Shown: positions 1 through 8,627 of the stretch, piece after piece | How the letters are laid out: each line of letters starts with the position of its first letter | Position numbering within the stretch: position 1 is the stretch's first letter | From: Bacteroidota bacterium | Lineage (GTDB): Bacteria > Bacteroidota > Ignavibacteria > Tepidaquicellales > Tepidaquicellaceae | DNA length: 64,000 nucleotides | Direction: 5' to 3' | Assembly (NCBI GenBank): GCA_018266845.1 | Contig: JAFDZO010000009.1 | Span: forward strand, 84,978-148,977 | Notes under the pieces: generated by a model | The model's input: only the letters and a program-made list of their open reading frames with translations | Database searches by the model: none | What the model was told of the DNA's origin: nothing | Translations under genes and position numbers: made by a program

Positions 1-312
1 TTCTTTACATTAGCTGTTGGTGTAAACTTAATCAGTTCGGAAGTTCCAAAAGAATTTAAGTTGTTTAATAATTATCCGAATCCTTTCAATCCTTCGACAA
101 AGATTAAGTTCAGTGTTCCGAAATCTGAATATGTTACATTAAGAATTTTTGATAACAGCGGAAAAGTTGTCAGCCAGCTTGTAAACGGCAACTTATCGGC
201 TGGAACTTATGAAACAGAATTAAACGCATCTTCGTTATCAAGCGGTGTTTATTACTATAAATTTGAATCTGCTTCATATAGCGATACAAAAAGAATGATG
301 CTAATTAAATAA
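1..312 (+). CDS. C-terminal end of a T9SS-secreted protein (5' partial)
   Basis: The reading frame is open from the first base, so this is the tail of a gene that starts outside the window. About 20 residues precede a classic type IX secretion sorting domain: the YPNPFNPSTKIKF block, a beta-sandwich stretch, an SSGVYYYKF-like strand and a final KRMMLIK. In T9SS families this C-terminal domain guides the protein across the outer membrane and is usually cleaved. The TTG at 61 could be read as a start but falls inside the domain, so it is not the real beginning. What the missing upstream part does cannot be told. A strong terminator follows at 341. Confidence 0.85.
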   Translation, partial: FFTLAVGVNLISSEVPKEFKLFNNYPNPFNPSTKIKFSVPKSEYVTLRIFDNSGKVVSQLVNGNLSAGTYETELNASSLSSGVYYYKFESASYSDTKRMMLIK

Positions 313-340
313 TAAGCCATAATATAGGTGTAAAAGTCAG

Positions 341-375
341 AAGCCCGTTTTCAGTTGATGAAACGGGCTTTTTGT
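341..375 (+). terminator. Rho-independent terminator
   Basis: A perfect 10-bp stem (aagcccgttt at 341-350 with aaacgggctt at 361-370) with a 10-nt loop, followed by a T run. It lies 29 bp after the stop of the T9SS protein and would end its transcript. The rest of the gap to 606 shows no gene or repeat that I can support. Confidence 0.85.
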
Positions 376-606
376 TTACAGTTGTTTTATAACAAGAATG
401 CCACCGGTTTGAAAAAATTAGTTTAGTATTATTCCTCACGATTTCAAATAAAAATAGTGCTTCATTTTGCATAAGTTCATTTATAAAATGCCAAAAACAA
501 GTTATATTTGCAATTTGATTCACTAAACTTCAATCATCTCTAGAACTATTTCGAATACCTGCCATCTTGAGTAATATTCATCAGATGTATTGAGTAATCC
601 TTATTT

Positions 607-3210
607 ATGAAAAATTATAAATATGTTTTTGCGCTAACTGTTCTATTAGTATCTGCTTTCTTTATCTATAAATTTATGCCTTCGGGTAATGAAGTAACTA
701 AGAGCAGTCCAAGAATTTCAGGAGATTCTTTAATAAATCCTAATACAGAATATCTGAAAGAAGTCAGATTTTCTCATGACGGAAGTATGGCATTTGAAGT
801 TCCTATTTCCGAAATAATGGGCAGGGAACAAAAATATGGTCCATTAAAATCATTAAGAATTCCTAAGAAGGGAGAAGAAAGAGAAGGTCCTGATAGAACT
901 AACCTAAAGCAAAACCCGGATGCGCCTCTTACTTCACAATATCCGCCGTCGGATTCAAAAGTGAATAATAACGGAAATCCTTCTGATGCACCGCAAACCG
1001 CCGGAATAAAGTTTAATGGTTCATCTGGCACCAGCGCAGGAGGACCTTTTCCTCCCGATGTTATGGGAGAAGTAGGACCGACTCAATATATTGTGCACGT
1101 TAACGGTCAGTTAATTTCTTACAATAAAACGACAGGTATTGCAGATGGAGTATTAAATACAACTCCCGACAATTTTTTTGCCAGCGTAATGTCATCCAAT
1201 AGCGGCACATATACATCAGACCCTCGAATTAAATATGATAGGTTATCAAAAAAATGGTATTTCTTAATAATAGATGTTCCGGCTGGCACAGGAGCAATTG
1301 CTAACAGAGTATTAGTCGGCGTAAGCCCTGACAGCGTTATTACAGGTTCGACAATAATGAAGTTCTTTTTCTATCAACACACAACTACATTTTGGGATTA
1401 TCCAACTTTAGGCGTTGATGCAAATGCATTATATATAGGCGGAAATTTGTTTACTCTTGCAGGCGGATCGTATTCAAATACAACTGCTATTGTAATAAGG
1501 AAATCCTCTATACAGGCAAGCGGTCCGATGGTAACAACAAGTATGGGAAATTTTTTAGCAACTTCTACCAGTTCTGGAATTTACACTCCGCAGGGAGTAG
1601 ATAACCCTGACCCTGCTGCCACGGAAGGATATTTAGTAGGAGTTGATAATGCAGTTTTCAGCAGGATAGTTATTAAAAGAATTTCAACTCCCGGAGGAAC
1701 TCCTACTATTTCAGGAGATTTAAACGTTACAGTCTCAACTACGACTTCTCCAGTTTTAGTGAACCATTTAGGCAATTCCGGCGGTACTAATGGACGCCTT
1801 GATGTATTAGACGATAGACTTTATATGGCTCAAATGAGAAACGGAACATTATGGACTGCCCATAACGTAGGGGTAAATAATACCGGTGTTTCAAGTTCTG
1901 CTACTCGAACAGGAACAAGATGGTATCAGTTTAGTAATTTAACTACTACACCAATTTTAACACAATCAGGAACTGTATTTGACGCTACGGCTAATGTTGA
2001 TAACTATTGGATTCCTACAATAGCTACGTCAGGACAAAATCATACTGCAATTTCGTATAGCTTTGCAGGAGCTAACAGCAGAATTAATACTGGTACTGTA
2101 GGAAGACTTTCTTCTGACGCATTAGGCACCATGCAAACACCTTTAGCGCTTTCAAATAATTCAACTTTTGCATATAACCCAACGGGAGACCCCGGTGGAC
2201 CATCACGAAGATGGGGTGATTACTCTTCCATAAGAGTTGACCCGAATGACGACATGACTTTTTGGGCTATAAATGAATATTGCAGCGCAAACAATGTTTA
2301 CGGCTGCTATGTGGCTCAGCTAAAAGCTCCGCCTCCGGCAACTCCTTCTTCAATAAGTCCTTCAAGCGTTCCGATTGGTTCTAACATATCTGTTACGCTA
2401 ACCGGAACATCGGTAAGCGGGTCGGGATTTTTTGACCCGGGTTCGGGCTTTGCTAATCATTTAAGCGTTGCTATTGACGGCGGAGTTGTGGTAAACTCGG
2501 CTACTTATGTGAATGCAACTACAATCAATTTGAATGTTACAACTACCGGAGCTACGCAAAATACAACCAGACTTGTAACAGTAACAAACCCTGACGGGCA
2601 GACATCATCTGCAACGATATTTGCAGTATTACCTGTGGAGCTTGCATCTTTTACTTCAGCGGTAAATAAGAATGATGTTAGATTAAACTGGTCAACTGTT
2701 TCAGAAGAAAATAATTCAGGATTTGATATTGAAAGGAAATTGACTGCAGGAAATGACTGGAAGAAAATCAGCTTTGTTCAAGGCAGCGGAAATTCAAACA
2801 CTACAAAAAATTACGAATTTGTTGACAGAAAAATTGAATCAGGAAAATATAATTACAGACTGAAGCAGATAGACTACAACGGAAACTATAAGTACTATGA
2901 TTTAGGAACTGAGGTTCAGGTTGGCGTTCCGTCAAAATTTGCTTTGTATCAGAATTATCCGAATCCTTTCAATCCTTCTACAAAGATTGATTTCGATATG
3001 CCTGAAAACGGAAATGTTACGCTAAAAATTTATGATTTGACAGGCAAAGAAGTGAAAACTTTGCTGAACGGAAATAAAACAGCAGGATATTACTCCCATA
3101 GCTTTAATGCTTCAGCGCTTTCAAGCGGAATATATTTTTATTCAATTGTAATTACAGGTGAAAGCGGCAGCAGGTATAGCTCTGTAAAGAAAATGATGTT
3201 AGTAAAATAG
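607..3210 (+). CDS. Large secreted protein with T9SS sorting domain
   Basis: 867 residues. A hydrophobic N-terminal segment at about residues 6-25 looks like a signal peptide or membrane anchor. The middle (about 130-580) is rich in Thr, Ser, Gly and Asn, as in surface beta proteins; I do not recognise its family. At about 580-670 there is an IPT/TIG-like Ig fold (it begins PSSISPSSVPIGS and ends in a VTNPDG motif). Next comes a module beginning LPVELASF, which is also present in the gene at 4677-6047, and then the sorting domain with YPNPFNPSTKIDF near residue 785 and a KKMMLVK end. This order (export signal, body, sorting domain) supports secretion by T9SS to the cell surface or medium. The substrate or partner is unknown. 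It is a single-gene unit, followed at once by the five-hairpin element. Confidence 0.85.
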   Translation: MKNYKYVFALTVLLVSAFFIYKFMPSGNEVTKSSPRISGDSLINPNTEYLKEVRFSHDGSMAFEVPISEIMGREQKYGPLKSLRIPKKGEEREGPDRTNLKQNPDAPLTSQYPPSDSKVNNNGNPSDAPQTAGIKFNGSSGTSAGGPFPPDVMGEVGPTQYIVHVNGQLISYNKTTGIADGVLNTTPDNFFASVMSSNSGTYTSDPRIKYDRLSKKWYFLIIDVPAGTGAIANRVLVGVSPDSVITGSTIMKFFFYQHTTTFWDYPTLGVDANALYIGGNLFTLAGGSYSNTTAIVIRKSSIQASGPMVTTSMGNFLATSTSSGIYTPQGVDNPDPAATEGYLVGVDNAVFSRIVIKRISTPGGTPTISGDLNVTVSTTTSPVLVNHLGNSGGTNGRLDVLDDRLYMAQMRNGTLWTAHNVGVNNTGVSSSATRTGTRWYQFSNLTTTPILTQSGTVFDATANVDNYWIPTIATSGQNHTAISYSFAGANSRINTGTVGRLSSDALGTMQTPLALSNNSTFAYNPTGDPGGPSRRWGDYSSIRVDPNDDMTFWAINEYCSANNVYGCYVAQLKAPPPATPSSISPSSVPIGSNISVTLTGTSVSGSGFFDPGSGFANHLSVAIDGGVVVNSATYVNATTINLNVTTTGATQNTTRLVTVTNPDGQTSSATIFAVLPVELASFTSAVNKNDVRLNWSTVSEENNSGFDIERKLTAGNDWKKISFVQGSGNSNTTKNYEFVDRKIESGKYNYRLKQIDYNGNYKYYDLGTEVQVGVPSKFALYQNYPNPFNPSTKIDFDMPENGNVTLKIYDLTGKEVKTLLNGNKTAGYYSHSFNASALSSGIYFYSIVITGESGSRYSSVKKMMLVK

Positions 3211-3216
3211 TTTTTT

Positions 3217-3356
3217 AAAAATTTCCCTTCCGAACATTATCCGCATTAACGGATGTTAATCTCGGAATGAGATTAAGCTTTTGAAACAAAAGCGGTTATC
3301 CCGTAACGGGATATGAGCTTCGGAATGAAGCAATAATTCGGAAGGGAAAATTTTTT
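3217..3356 (+). other. Five-hairpin element closed by a long terminal stem (possible structured RNA or mobile palindrome)
   Basis: The outer stem is 13 bp perfect: tttcccttccgaa at 3222-3234 with ttcggaagggaaa at 3337-3349. It is extended by A5/T5 around one bulge. Inside sit five hairpins head to tail: 3239-3254 (5 bp, loop cattaa), 3256-3276 (8 bp, loop ggaat), 3277-3293 (7 bp, loop aaa), 3297-3313 (7 bp, loop taa) and 3317-3331 (5 bp, loop ggaat). Every stem is perfectly paired and each has a different sequence, while the loops repeat. It starts 11 bp after the stop of the T9SS gene. The outer stem followed by six T could also serve as that gene's terminator. I cannot assign it to a named RNA family. 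Confidence 0.7.
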
Positions 3357-3443
3357 ATCCCCCCTTAATTCGCAGAAATTTTACAATTCCTTTAATTGAC
3401 TGCGCAATTCATTCTTCGTAATTTTATTGTTCAATCCAAATCA

Positions 3444-3668
3444 ATGCTGCCCGAAAATTTAATAAATCCGTTTTCTTATACTATTTCAGATATTGTATAT
3501 GATGAGAAGGAAGAGCTTTTGGTTGTAATGTTTAGCAACGGTAAGATAGAGGAGTTTTACGGAGTGATAAAAGAAATGTATGAGGAATTGATGCACTCCT
3601 ATTTCAGGGATAAATATTTCCACACCTACATAAAAAACGTTTACGATTTTTATTTTGTAAAAAGCTAA
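3444..3668 (+). CDS. Small KTSC-like domain protein
   Basis: 74 residues from the ATG at 3444. A TTG at 3396 in the same frame would add 16 residues, but these do not look like part of the fold. The pattern matches the KTSC family: a Ser-Tyr-x-Ile start, a YDEKEELLVVMFSNG strand pair, a F-Y-G-V turn, a helix and a final Y-F-H-x-x-I-K-x-x-Y. KTSC domains are small, often stand alone or are fused to lysyl-tRNA synthetase-like or nuclease proteins, and their biochemical role is not established. It stands alone between the hairpin element and the desaturase gene, with no clear operon partner. Confidence 0.6.
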   Translation: MLPENLINPFSYTISDIVYDEKEELLVVMFSNGKIEEFYGVIKEMYEELMHSYFRDKYFHTYIKNVYDFYFVKS

Positions 3669-3836
3669 AGCCGGAAGTTGTGCATTTCCTTTGCATTTTT
3701 CGCTCCCGAAAAAATTAGTAAATTGAGTTTTACCCTTTTTAGCCTCATATCTTTTATATTTACTGTTTCTAATAAAGTTTTTACTGTTTAGAGATTTTGA
3801 ATTTATATGATGGTAAAAACTATTATAAACTCATAA

Positions 3837-4583
3837 ATGATATTTCATTTTTTACCCGAATCCATTTGGGTTCCGATTGCCTTTATACTTATCACGGGGC
3901 ATTTTACAAGTATTTCGGCATCACTTTATTTACACCGTTCTATTACTCACAAGGGCGTTGAGTTTGCAGCACCGGTTAGCTTTTTAATGAGAATGTGGCT
4001 TTGGCTTGCTACAGGAATGAGCACTAAAGAATGGGTTGCCTGCCATAGGAAGCATCATGCTTTTCCTGATGAGCCGGAAGACCCGCATTCACCTGTCCAA
4101 AAAGGGCTTTGGTCAGTATTAATTGCGGGAGTTTTTCATTACAGAAAAGCCGTTTCAGATAAGGAAATGGTTGAGAAGTTCGGCAAGGGCTGCCCGAATG
4201 ACTGGCTTGAAAGAAACTTCTTTACTAAGTACAGACAGTATGGCATTTATCTTCTGCTGGCAATTAATCTTTTGTTATTTGGTTTTCTTTGGGGTCCGTT
4301 CGTCTGGCTGGGACAGGTTTTGTGGATGATTTTCATAGGGCATGTTGTTAACGGCATAGGTCATGCAATTGGTTACAGAAATACTGAAGTTGATGACCAC
4401 TCGACAAACATTATTCCTATTGGTGTAATTATTTCGGGTGAGGAGCTTCATAATAACCATCATTCTAATCCGGCATCTCCGAAATTTTCAAGAAAGTGGT
4501 TTGAATTCGATATTGGCTGGATGTATATTTCAATCCTAAAATTTTTAGGATTGGCAAAAGTCAGATACTCTACAACGAAGTAA
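3837..4583 (+). CDS. Membrane fatty-acid (acyl-CoA/acyl-lipid) desaturase
   Basis: 248 residues with the di-iron histidine boxes of the membrane desaturase family: HRSITH near residue 33, HRKHH near 70 and HNNHH near 205, with a further His in NGIGHAIGYRN near 174. Several hydrophobic segments (about 10-30, 45-65, 135-165) are membrane spans. Family members put a cis double bond (usually delta-9) into acyl chains using O2 and an electron donor, which adjusts membrane fluidity; the exact position cannot be read from sequence. The size is short compared with eukaryotic stearoyl-CoA desaturases but normal for bacterial ones, with no cytochrome b5 part. It is a single gene ended by a terminator at 4610. 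Confidence 0.88.
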   Translation: MIFHFLPESIWVPIAFILITGHFTSISASLYLHRSITHKGVEFAAPVSFLMRMWLWLATGMSTKEWVACHRKHHAFPDEPEDPHSPVQKGLWSVLIAGVFHYRKAVSDKEMVEKFGKGCPNDWLERNFFTKYRQYGIYLLLAINLLLFGFLWGPFVWLGQVLWMIFIGHVVNGIGHAIGYRNTEVDDHSTNIIPIGVIISGEELHNNHHSNPASPKFSRKWFEFDIGWMYISILKFLGLAKVRYSTTK

Positions 4584-4609
4584 ATTCAATATTTATTTTT
4601 ATTTAAAAT

Positions 4610-4645
4610 GCCCTTTGAGAAAAATTCTCTCAGGGCTTTTTGTTT
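4610..4645. terminator. Terminator between convergent genes
   Basis: The stem gccct...agggc (4610-4614 with 4632-4636) continues across a 2-nt internal loop with gaga/tctc, and a T-rich tract follows. It lies between the desaturase stop (4583) and the 3' end of the minus-strand gene ending at 4677, so it mainly terminates the desaturase transcript. Confidence 0.7.
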
Positions 4646-4676
4646 AGGGGGATAATAAATATTGGTATCAGTTAGT

Positions 4677-6047
4677 TTACTTTATTAACATCATTTTCTT
4701 TATTGCTGTAAATTTATCGGTAGATAACCTATAGAAGTAAGCTCCTGTTGAGAGATTAAAGCCGTTAAGATTAAACGTATAGTATCCCGCGCTGAATGTC
4801 TGATTTTTAAATACAGTCATAACTTCTCTTCCTGTTAAATCATAAATTGTTAAATCTGCTTTTACATCACCTGCAAATTCAACATCAATTTTAGAAGAAG
4901 GATTGAAAGGATTAGGGTAATTTTGCGACACGCTAAATTTATCCGGCAATCCTACTTCTACTTCATTTTTTAAATCGTAGTAACTGTAATTGCCATTGAA
5001 GTCAATTTGTTTCAGTCTGTAATTGTATTTTCCCGTGCTCAATTTGTTATCAATCAATGAGTATTCATTTTCATTTGTTGAACTGCCATTGCCTGTTACA
5101 AATCCTATTTTATTCCATTCTGCATCATTTGTTCTTTTACGCTCAATATCAAAGCCTGAATTATTTTGTTCAGAAACGGTTTTCCACTTCAGAGTTACAA
5201 TATTTTTTTGAACGGAAGATACAAAAGAAGCCAGCTCAACAGGAAGGACATCTTGGTTTGCAATTCCAAAAGGAGAAAAAGATGTAAACCCGCTTTGAGA
5301 TACTGTGTACGGATTTGCGCCGGAAACAGTAAGGGGTGAGCCGTCCAGCCATGCGCTTCCGTTCCATCTTCCTATATAAACGTTGTTTGTTCTAATAAAG
5401 GAAGCATCCTCGTCTGCTGCATTCCATTGCAGGGTAATTGTAACACTGCTGCCTCCGGCATTTTGCTCATTAATAGTCCATTGCTTGTTTACTTTTGCAT
5501 TTCCGTTAATCGGGTTATCAAAAGTATTTTGCACGCGGACGGAGAAAACATCAGTAACTCCTGCATTGCTAAGTGTTACGGGATTATATGTCCCGTTTCC
5601 TATGGGATAGGTAACACTGCTGCCCCCTACGGTTCGCTGCAAAGTACCTGTGCCTGTTGTAGAAACGTATTTTGTGGAGCTTGCATTTGTAATGCTTCCG
5701 CCTGAACCGATAGTAAGATTATTACTCCCCAGAACTATTTTCCCTCCCTGAAAATCTAAAGTGCCGTTAACGGTTATACTGCTTGAAAGAGTCAGGTCGC
5801 CCGTTCCCGATTTTGTAAAATTCTGGAAAGATGATTGCCCTGATAAGGTCTGCGGCGCGCTTCCGCTGAATAGAACATTTGCTGAGCCGGCTGCGTTTAC
5901 TGTTCCGTTGTTTACAAAATTTCCGGTAAGGTTTACAGAAGTTGATGATTTCAAATTTACTGATGTCCCGCCTTTTACATTCATTTGAGAAAATGATGAA
6001 GCAAAGGGGAGTGCAATAAATGCTATTAATAAAATTTTTATTTTCAT
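4677..6047 (-). CDS. Secreted protein with T9SS sorting domain
   Basis: 456 residues. A signal peptide (MKIKILLIAFIALPFASSFS) is followed by a region of repeated Val-Asn-Gly-Thr and Leu-Thr-Leu strands (about 20-130), which suggests a beta-helix or filamentous surface protein. A beta-sandwich part follows, then the same LPVELASF module found in the gene at 607-3210, and the sorting domain with NYPNPFNPSSKI near residue 375, ending KKMMLIK. These features fit T9SS-exported cell-surface proteins; the specific role is unknown. The gene lies 19 bp downstream of the minus-strand gene at 6067-6831, and the two probably share a transcript. Confidence 0.85.
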   Translation of the reverse strand: MKIKILLIAFIALPFASSFSQMNVKGGTSVNLKSSTSVNLTGNFVNNGTVNAAGSANVLFSGSAPQTLSGQSSFQNFTKSGTGDLTLSSSITVNGTLDFQGGKIVLGSNNLTIGSGGSITNASSTKYVSTTGTGTLQRTVGGSSVTYPIGNGTYNPVTLSNAGVTDVFSVRVQNTFDNPINGNAKVNKQWTINEQNAGGSSVTITLQWNAADEDASFIRTNNVYIGRWNGSAWLDGSPLTVSGANPYTVSQSGFTSFSPFGIANQDVLPVELASFVSSVQKNIVTLKWKTVSEQNNSGFDIERKRTNDAEWNKIGFVTGNGSSTNENEYSLIDNKLSTGKYNYRLKQIDFNGNYSYYDLKNEVEVGLPDKFSVSQNYPNPFNPSSKIDVEFAGDVKADLTIYDLTGREVMTVFKNQTFSAGYYTFNLNGFNLSTGAYFYRLSTDKFTAIKKMMLIK

Positions 6048-6066
6048 TTAATTTTTACTTAAAATT

Positions 6067-6831
6067 TTATTGAACCCTATACCATGTATTTACTCCATCG
6101 CTCATTACTGCAAAAAATGAAAGCGAGCTTCCTGTAACATAAGCGCTATTGATGCTCACTTTGTTTGCGCCAAATGAGCTGAAGAAACTATTAGCCGATT
6201 GAATCGTGGTGGGAATAATACCGGTAACATGCTCGGCAACAGCAAAACGTAGTATTGTTCCGGCAGAGTATGAAGATGCCGACGGGAAAACAAAAGTAAA
6301 TGCACTTACTAAACTTCCGTTTCTTCCGTTACAGGCAGCGATAATAGTCCTTACCGATAGATCAGTCAGAGTTAATGTAGTAGCTGAAGACATATCAAAT
6401 TTTTGCATCGGCGAAGCGCCTGCGGAAATATTTGTAAGTTGTGAGCCGTCAATTGCGGGCAGTTTTCCCGAACCATCGGTTTTTACCAGTTGGTTTGTTC
6501 CATTAAATGTATTTCCCTGAGTGGTTACATTTGATGTAGTTCCGTTTAGAAGAATAACCCAGCTTGGAGCTGCCGGAGTCCCGGAATTGTAATAAAATCC
6601 GGCTGTGCCGTCAGTTTGATAAACGATTAAGCCTGTTGCAGGTAAAGAAATTGCCGTGCGCTGCGCAGATGTCATTCTGGGAACGAGCATTCCTTTGGTA
6701 GTTGAACTTACATCAAGCATTGCAGATGTATCCGCAGCAGCTGAAGAAGAGTTTACACCGACACCTTGCCCGAAGTTTACGTTTGAGCAGGCAAAAATAA
6801 AGAATAGCAAAAACAAAAATGAAGTTTTCAT
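6067..6831 (-). CDS. Secreted protein of unknown function, tail-fibre-like N-terminal motif
   Basis: 254 residues. The N-terminus is an export signal (about residues 1-21); a Cys follows the hydrophobic stretch, so a lipoprotein is possible but the lipobox is poor. The block [21 protein letters not shown] (about 33-53) and the nearby [16 protein letters not shown] are a pairing I know from many Bacteroidota secreted and phage-tail-like proteins of unknown role. The rest is Ser/Thr-rich and beta-prone. There is no sorting domain. It is probably the first gene of a two-gene unit with the T9SS protein at 4677-6047, so it may be part of the same surface structure; that is inference. Confidence 0.7.
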   Translation of the reverse strand: MKTSFLFLLFFIFACSNVNFGQGVGVNSSSAAADTSAMLDVSSTTKGMLVPRMTSAQRTAISLPATGLIVYQTDGTAGFYYNSGTPAAPSWVILLNGTTSNVTTQGNTFNGTNQLVKTDGSGKLPAIDGSQLTNISAGASPMQKFDMSSATTLTLTDLSVRTIIAACNGRNGSLVSAFTFVFPSASSYSAGTILRFAVAEHVTGIIPTTIQSANSFFSSFGANKVSINSAYVTGSSLSFFAVMSDGVNTWYRVQ

Positions 6832-7135
6832 GATGTTTGAATTTGTTTGATGAAAGAGTTATAAAAATCTCAAAGAAATTTCTAACGGGTAATTTTTAAA
6901 TTATTATGAATATATAATGACTCGCAGCAATAAATATTATTTCAGCAAGTCTTTTATTGCAAAAGGAAAAATTTAGAAATTTTTTGTGATTATCTTAGAG
7001 GTTAGTATGAAACAAATTTATATTTTTTTTTCGTTAGTAACAAGTGATGAGACTTTGCAAAGAAATTTTTCCTTTAGTAATGGACTTTAATCTATAATTC
7101 GATTTGCTTTAATTTCTTCACACCTAAAACCGCTG
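6832..7135. other. Divergent intergenic region with a 13-bp inverted repeat
   Basis: The 304 bp between the divergent genes at 6831 (minus) and 7136 (plus) must hold promoters for both. It is very AT-rich. A perfect 13-bp inverted repeat, aaaggaaaaattt at 6962-6974 and aaatttttccttt at 7063-7075, spans its right half. I see no open gene or recognised operator. Confidence 0.4.
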
Positions 7136-8437
7136 ATGGATATAATTTTAATAATATTAGTTGTTCTTGTAATTGCTTTTCAGATTATTTTGCTGCTGAA
7201 ATCTTCAAAAGGAAATTCGGGTATAGATGCTGATATAAAAAACTCTCTCAGTTTTACTAATGAATATATTACCCGTGTGGAAAACTCAGTTAAAGATGAG
7301 ATAAGCAGGAACAGGGAAGAGTTTAACAAACTTTCAAAAGATAATAGAACCGAGCTGAACAATTCGTTCAGCGAATTTAATATAACTATAAAAGAGAAAT
7401 TCGATGAACTGACGGGCAAACAAAAAGAGCTTTCTGATGTAACCGAAAAGCGTTTGGAAAAAATGCGCGAGACGGTTGAATCAAAATTAAAATCCATTCA
7501 GGAAGATAATACAACTCAGCTTGAGAAAATGAGAGCCACTGTTGACGAAAAACTTCAATCAACTCTGGAAAAGAGACTCGGTGATTCGTTTAAAATTGTA
7601 AGTGAGCGCCTTGAGAAAGTTCATCAGGGACTCGGTGAAATGCAAAATCTTGCTTCAGGAGTAGGGGATTTAAAGAAAGTTCTTTCAAATGTAAAAACGC
7701 GCGGTGTATTCGGCGAGTATCAGCTTGAAAACATTCTTGAGCAGCTTTTAACTCCTGAACAATATGCAAAAAATGTGAAAACAAAAGCGGGCAGCAATGA
7801 CAGCGTAGAGTTTGCAATCAAGATGCCCGGCAAAGATGATACTAATGGTGTGCTATGGCTTCCCATTGATGCCAAGTTTCCGACAGAAGTTTATCAGGCA
7901 TTAAGCGCAGCTTATGATAGCGGAGATACAGCTATTTTAGAAGCTGCAAAGAAAGAGCTGACTAATAACATTAAAAGGAACGCAAAATATATAGCAGATA
8001 AATACATTGACCCGCCCAATACAACTGACTTCGGTATTATGTTTCTTCCGTTTGAAAGTTTATATGCTGAAGTACTTCGCATACCGGGATTATTTGAGCA
8101 GGTACAGCGTGAGTATAAAATTACAATTACAGGTCCCACAACTATTTCTGCATTGCTGAATAGTTTGCAGATGGGATTCAAAACTCTCGCCATTGGAAAA
8201 CGCTCAAGCGAAGTATGGCAGCTGCTTGGCGCTGTGAAAACAGAATTCAGCAATTACGGAACTCTTGTAGAAAAATCCAGAAAGAAAATTTCCGAAGCAG
8301 CAACTGTTCTTGATAATATCGGAACCCGTTCCCGCGCTATCGAAAGAAAATTAAGGGATGTGCAGGAGCTTCCTTCATCCGATGCAGTTAACCTATTAGG
8401 CAACGGATTGGATTTTGACACTGAAGATAATAATTGA
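7136..8437 (+). CDS. rmuC: DNA recombination protein RmuC homologue
   Basis: 433 residues from ATG. The N-terminus is a membrane anchor (about 2-22). A long charged coiled coil (about 40-175) follows and then the RmuC domain with the conserved TRGVFGEYQLENILEQLL region (near 190-210), the LPIDAKFPTEVYQ motif (near 240) and the GPTTISALLNSLQMGF block (near 340). RmuC limits DNA inversions and is thought to be nuclease-like, with a restriction-enzyme-type fold; the Asp and Lys of IDAKFP fit that proposed active site. It is probably a single-gene unit, with no nearby recombination partners. Confidence 0.93.
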   Translation: MDIILIILVVLVIAFQIILLLKSSKGNSGIDADIKNSLSFTNEYITRVENSVKDEISRNREEFNKLSKDNRTELNNSFSEFNITIKEKFDELTGKQKELSDVTEKRLEKMRETVESKLKSIQEDNTTQLEKMRATVDEKLQSTLEKRLGDSFKIVSERLEKVHQGLGEMQNLASGVGDLKKVLSNVKTRGVFGEYQLENILEQLLTPEQYAKNVKTKAGSNDSVEFAIKMPGKDDTNGVLWLPIDAKFPTEVYQALSAAYDSGDTAILEAAKKELTNNIKRNAKYIADKYIDPPNTTDFGIMFLPFESLYAEVLRIPGLFEQVQREYKITITGPTTISALLNSLQMGFKTLAIGKRSSEVWQLLGAVKTEFSNYGTLVEKSRKKISEAATVLDNIGTRSRAIERKLRDVQELPSSDAVNLLGNGLDFDTEDNN

Positions 8438-8440
8438 TTG

Positions 8441-8540
8441 TTATTGGTTGTCGGTTGCCGGTTTTCAGGAGTATATTTTTTGAGATAGAAGTAAAGATTT
8501 CCTATCTGAAAACTAAAAAATATTGACTGACAACTAATAA
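8441..8540. repeat. Nested inverted repeat (intergenic)
   Basis: The 15-bp arms ttattggttgtcggt (8441-8455) and actgacaactaataa (8526-8540) pair with two mismatched or wobble positions. Inside, gttttcag (8461-8468) pairs perfectly with ctgaaaac (8506-8513), and agatag pairs with ctatct at the tip. The whole folds into one long interrupted hairpin between rmuC and the tryptophanase gene. It may act as a terminator or be a small mobile palindrome; there is no strong T run. Confidence 0.5.
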
Positions 8541-8627
8541 CTAACTACCGGCAGTTAATTATGACCTAAATCATATTTCACCTCTGAATATTTCATTATT
8601 TTTGAATATCAAAAAAATAAAAAAGTA

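Noticed and set aside
305..523. Minus-strand frame across the terminator at 341
   Set aside because: It runs through the terminator stem; no sign of a real protein.
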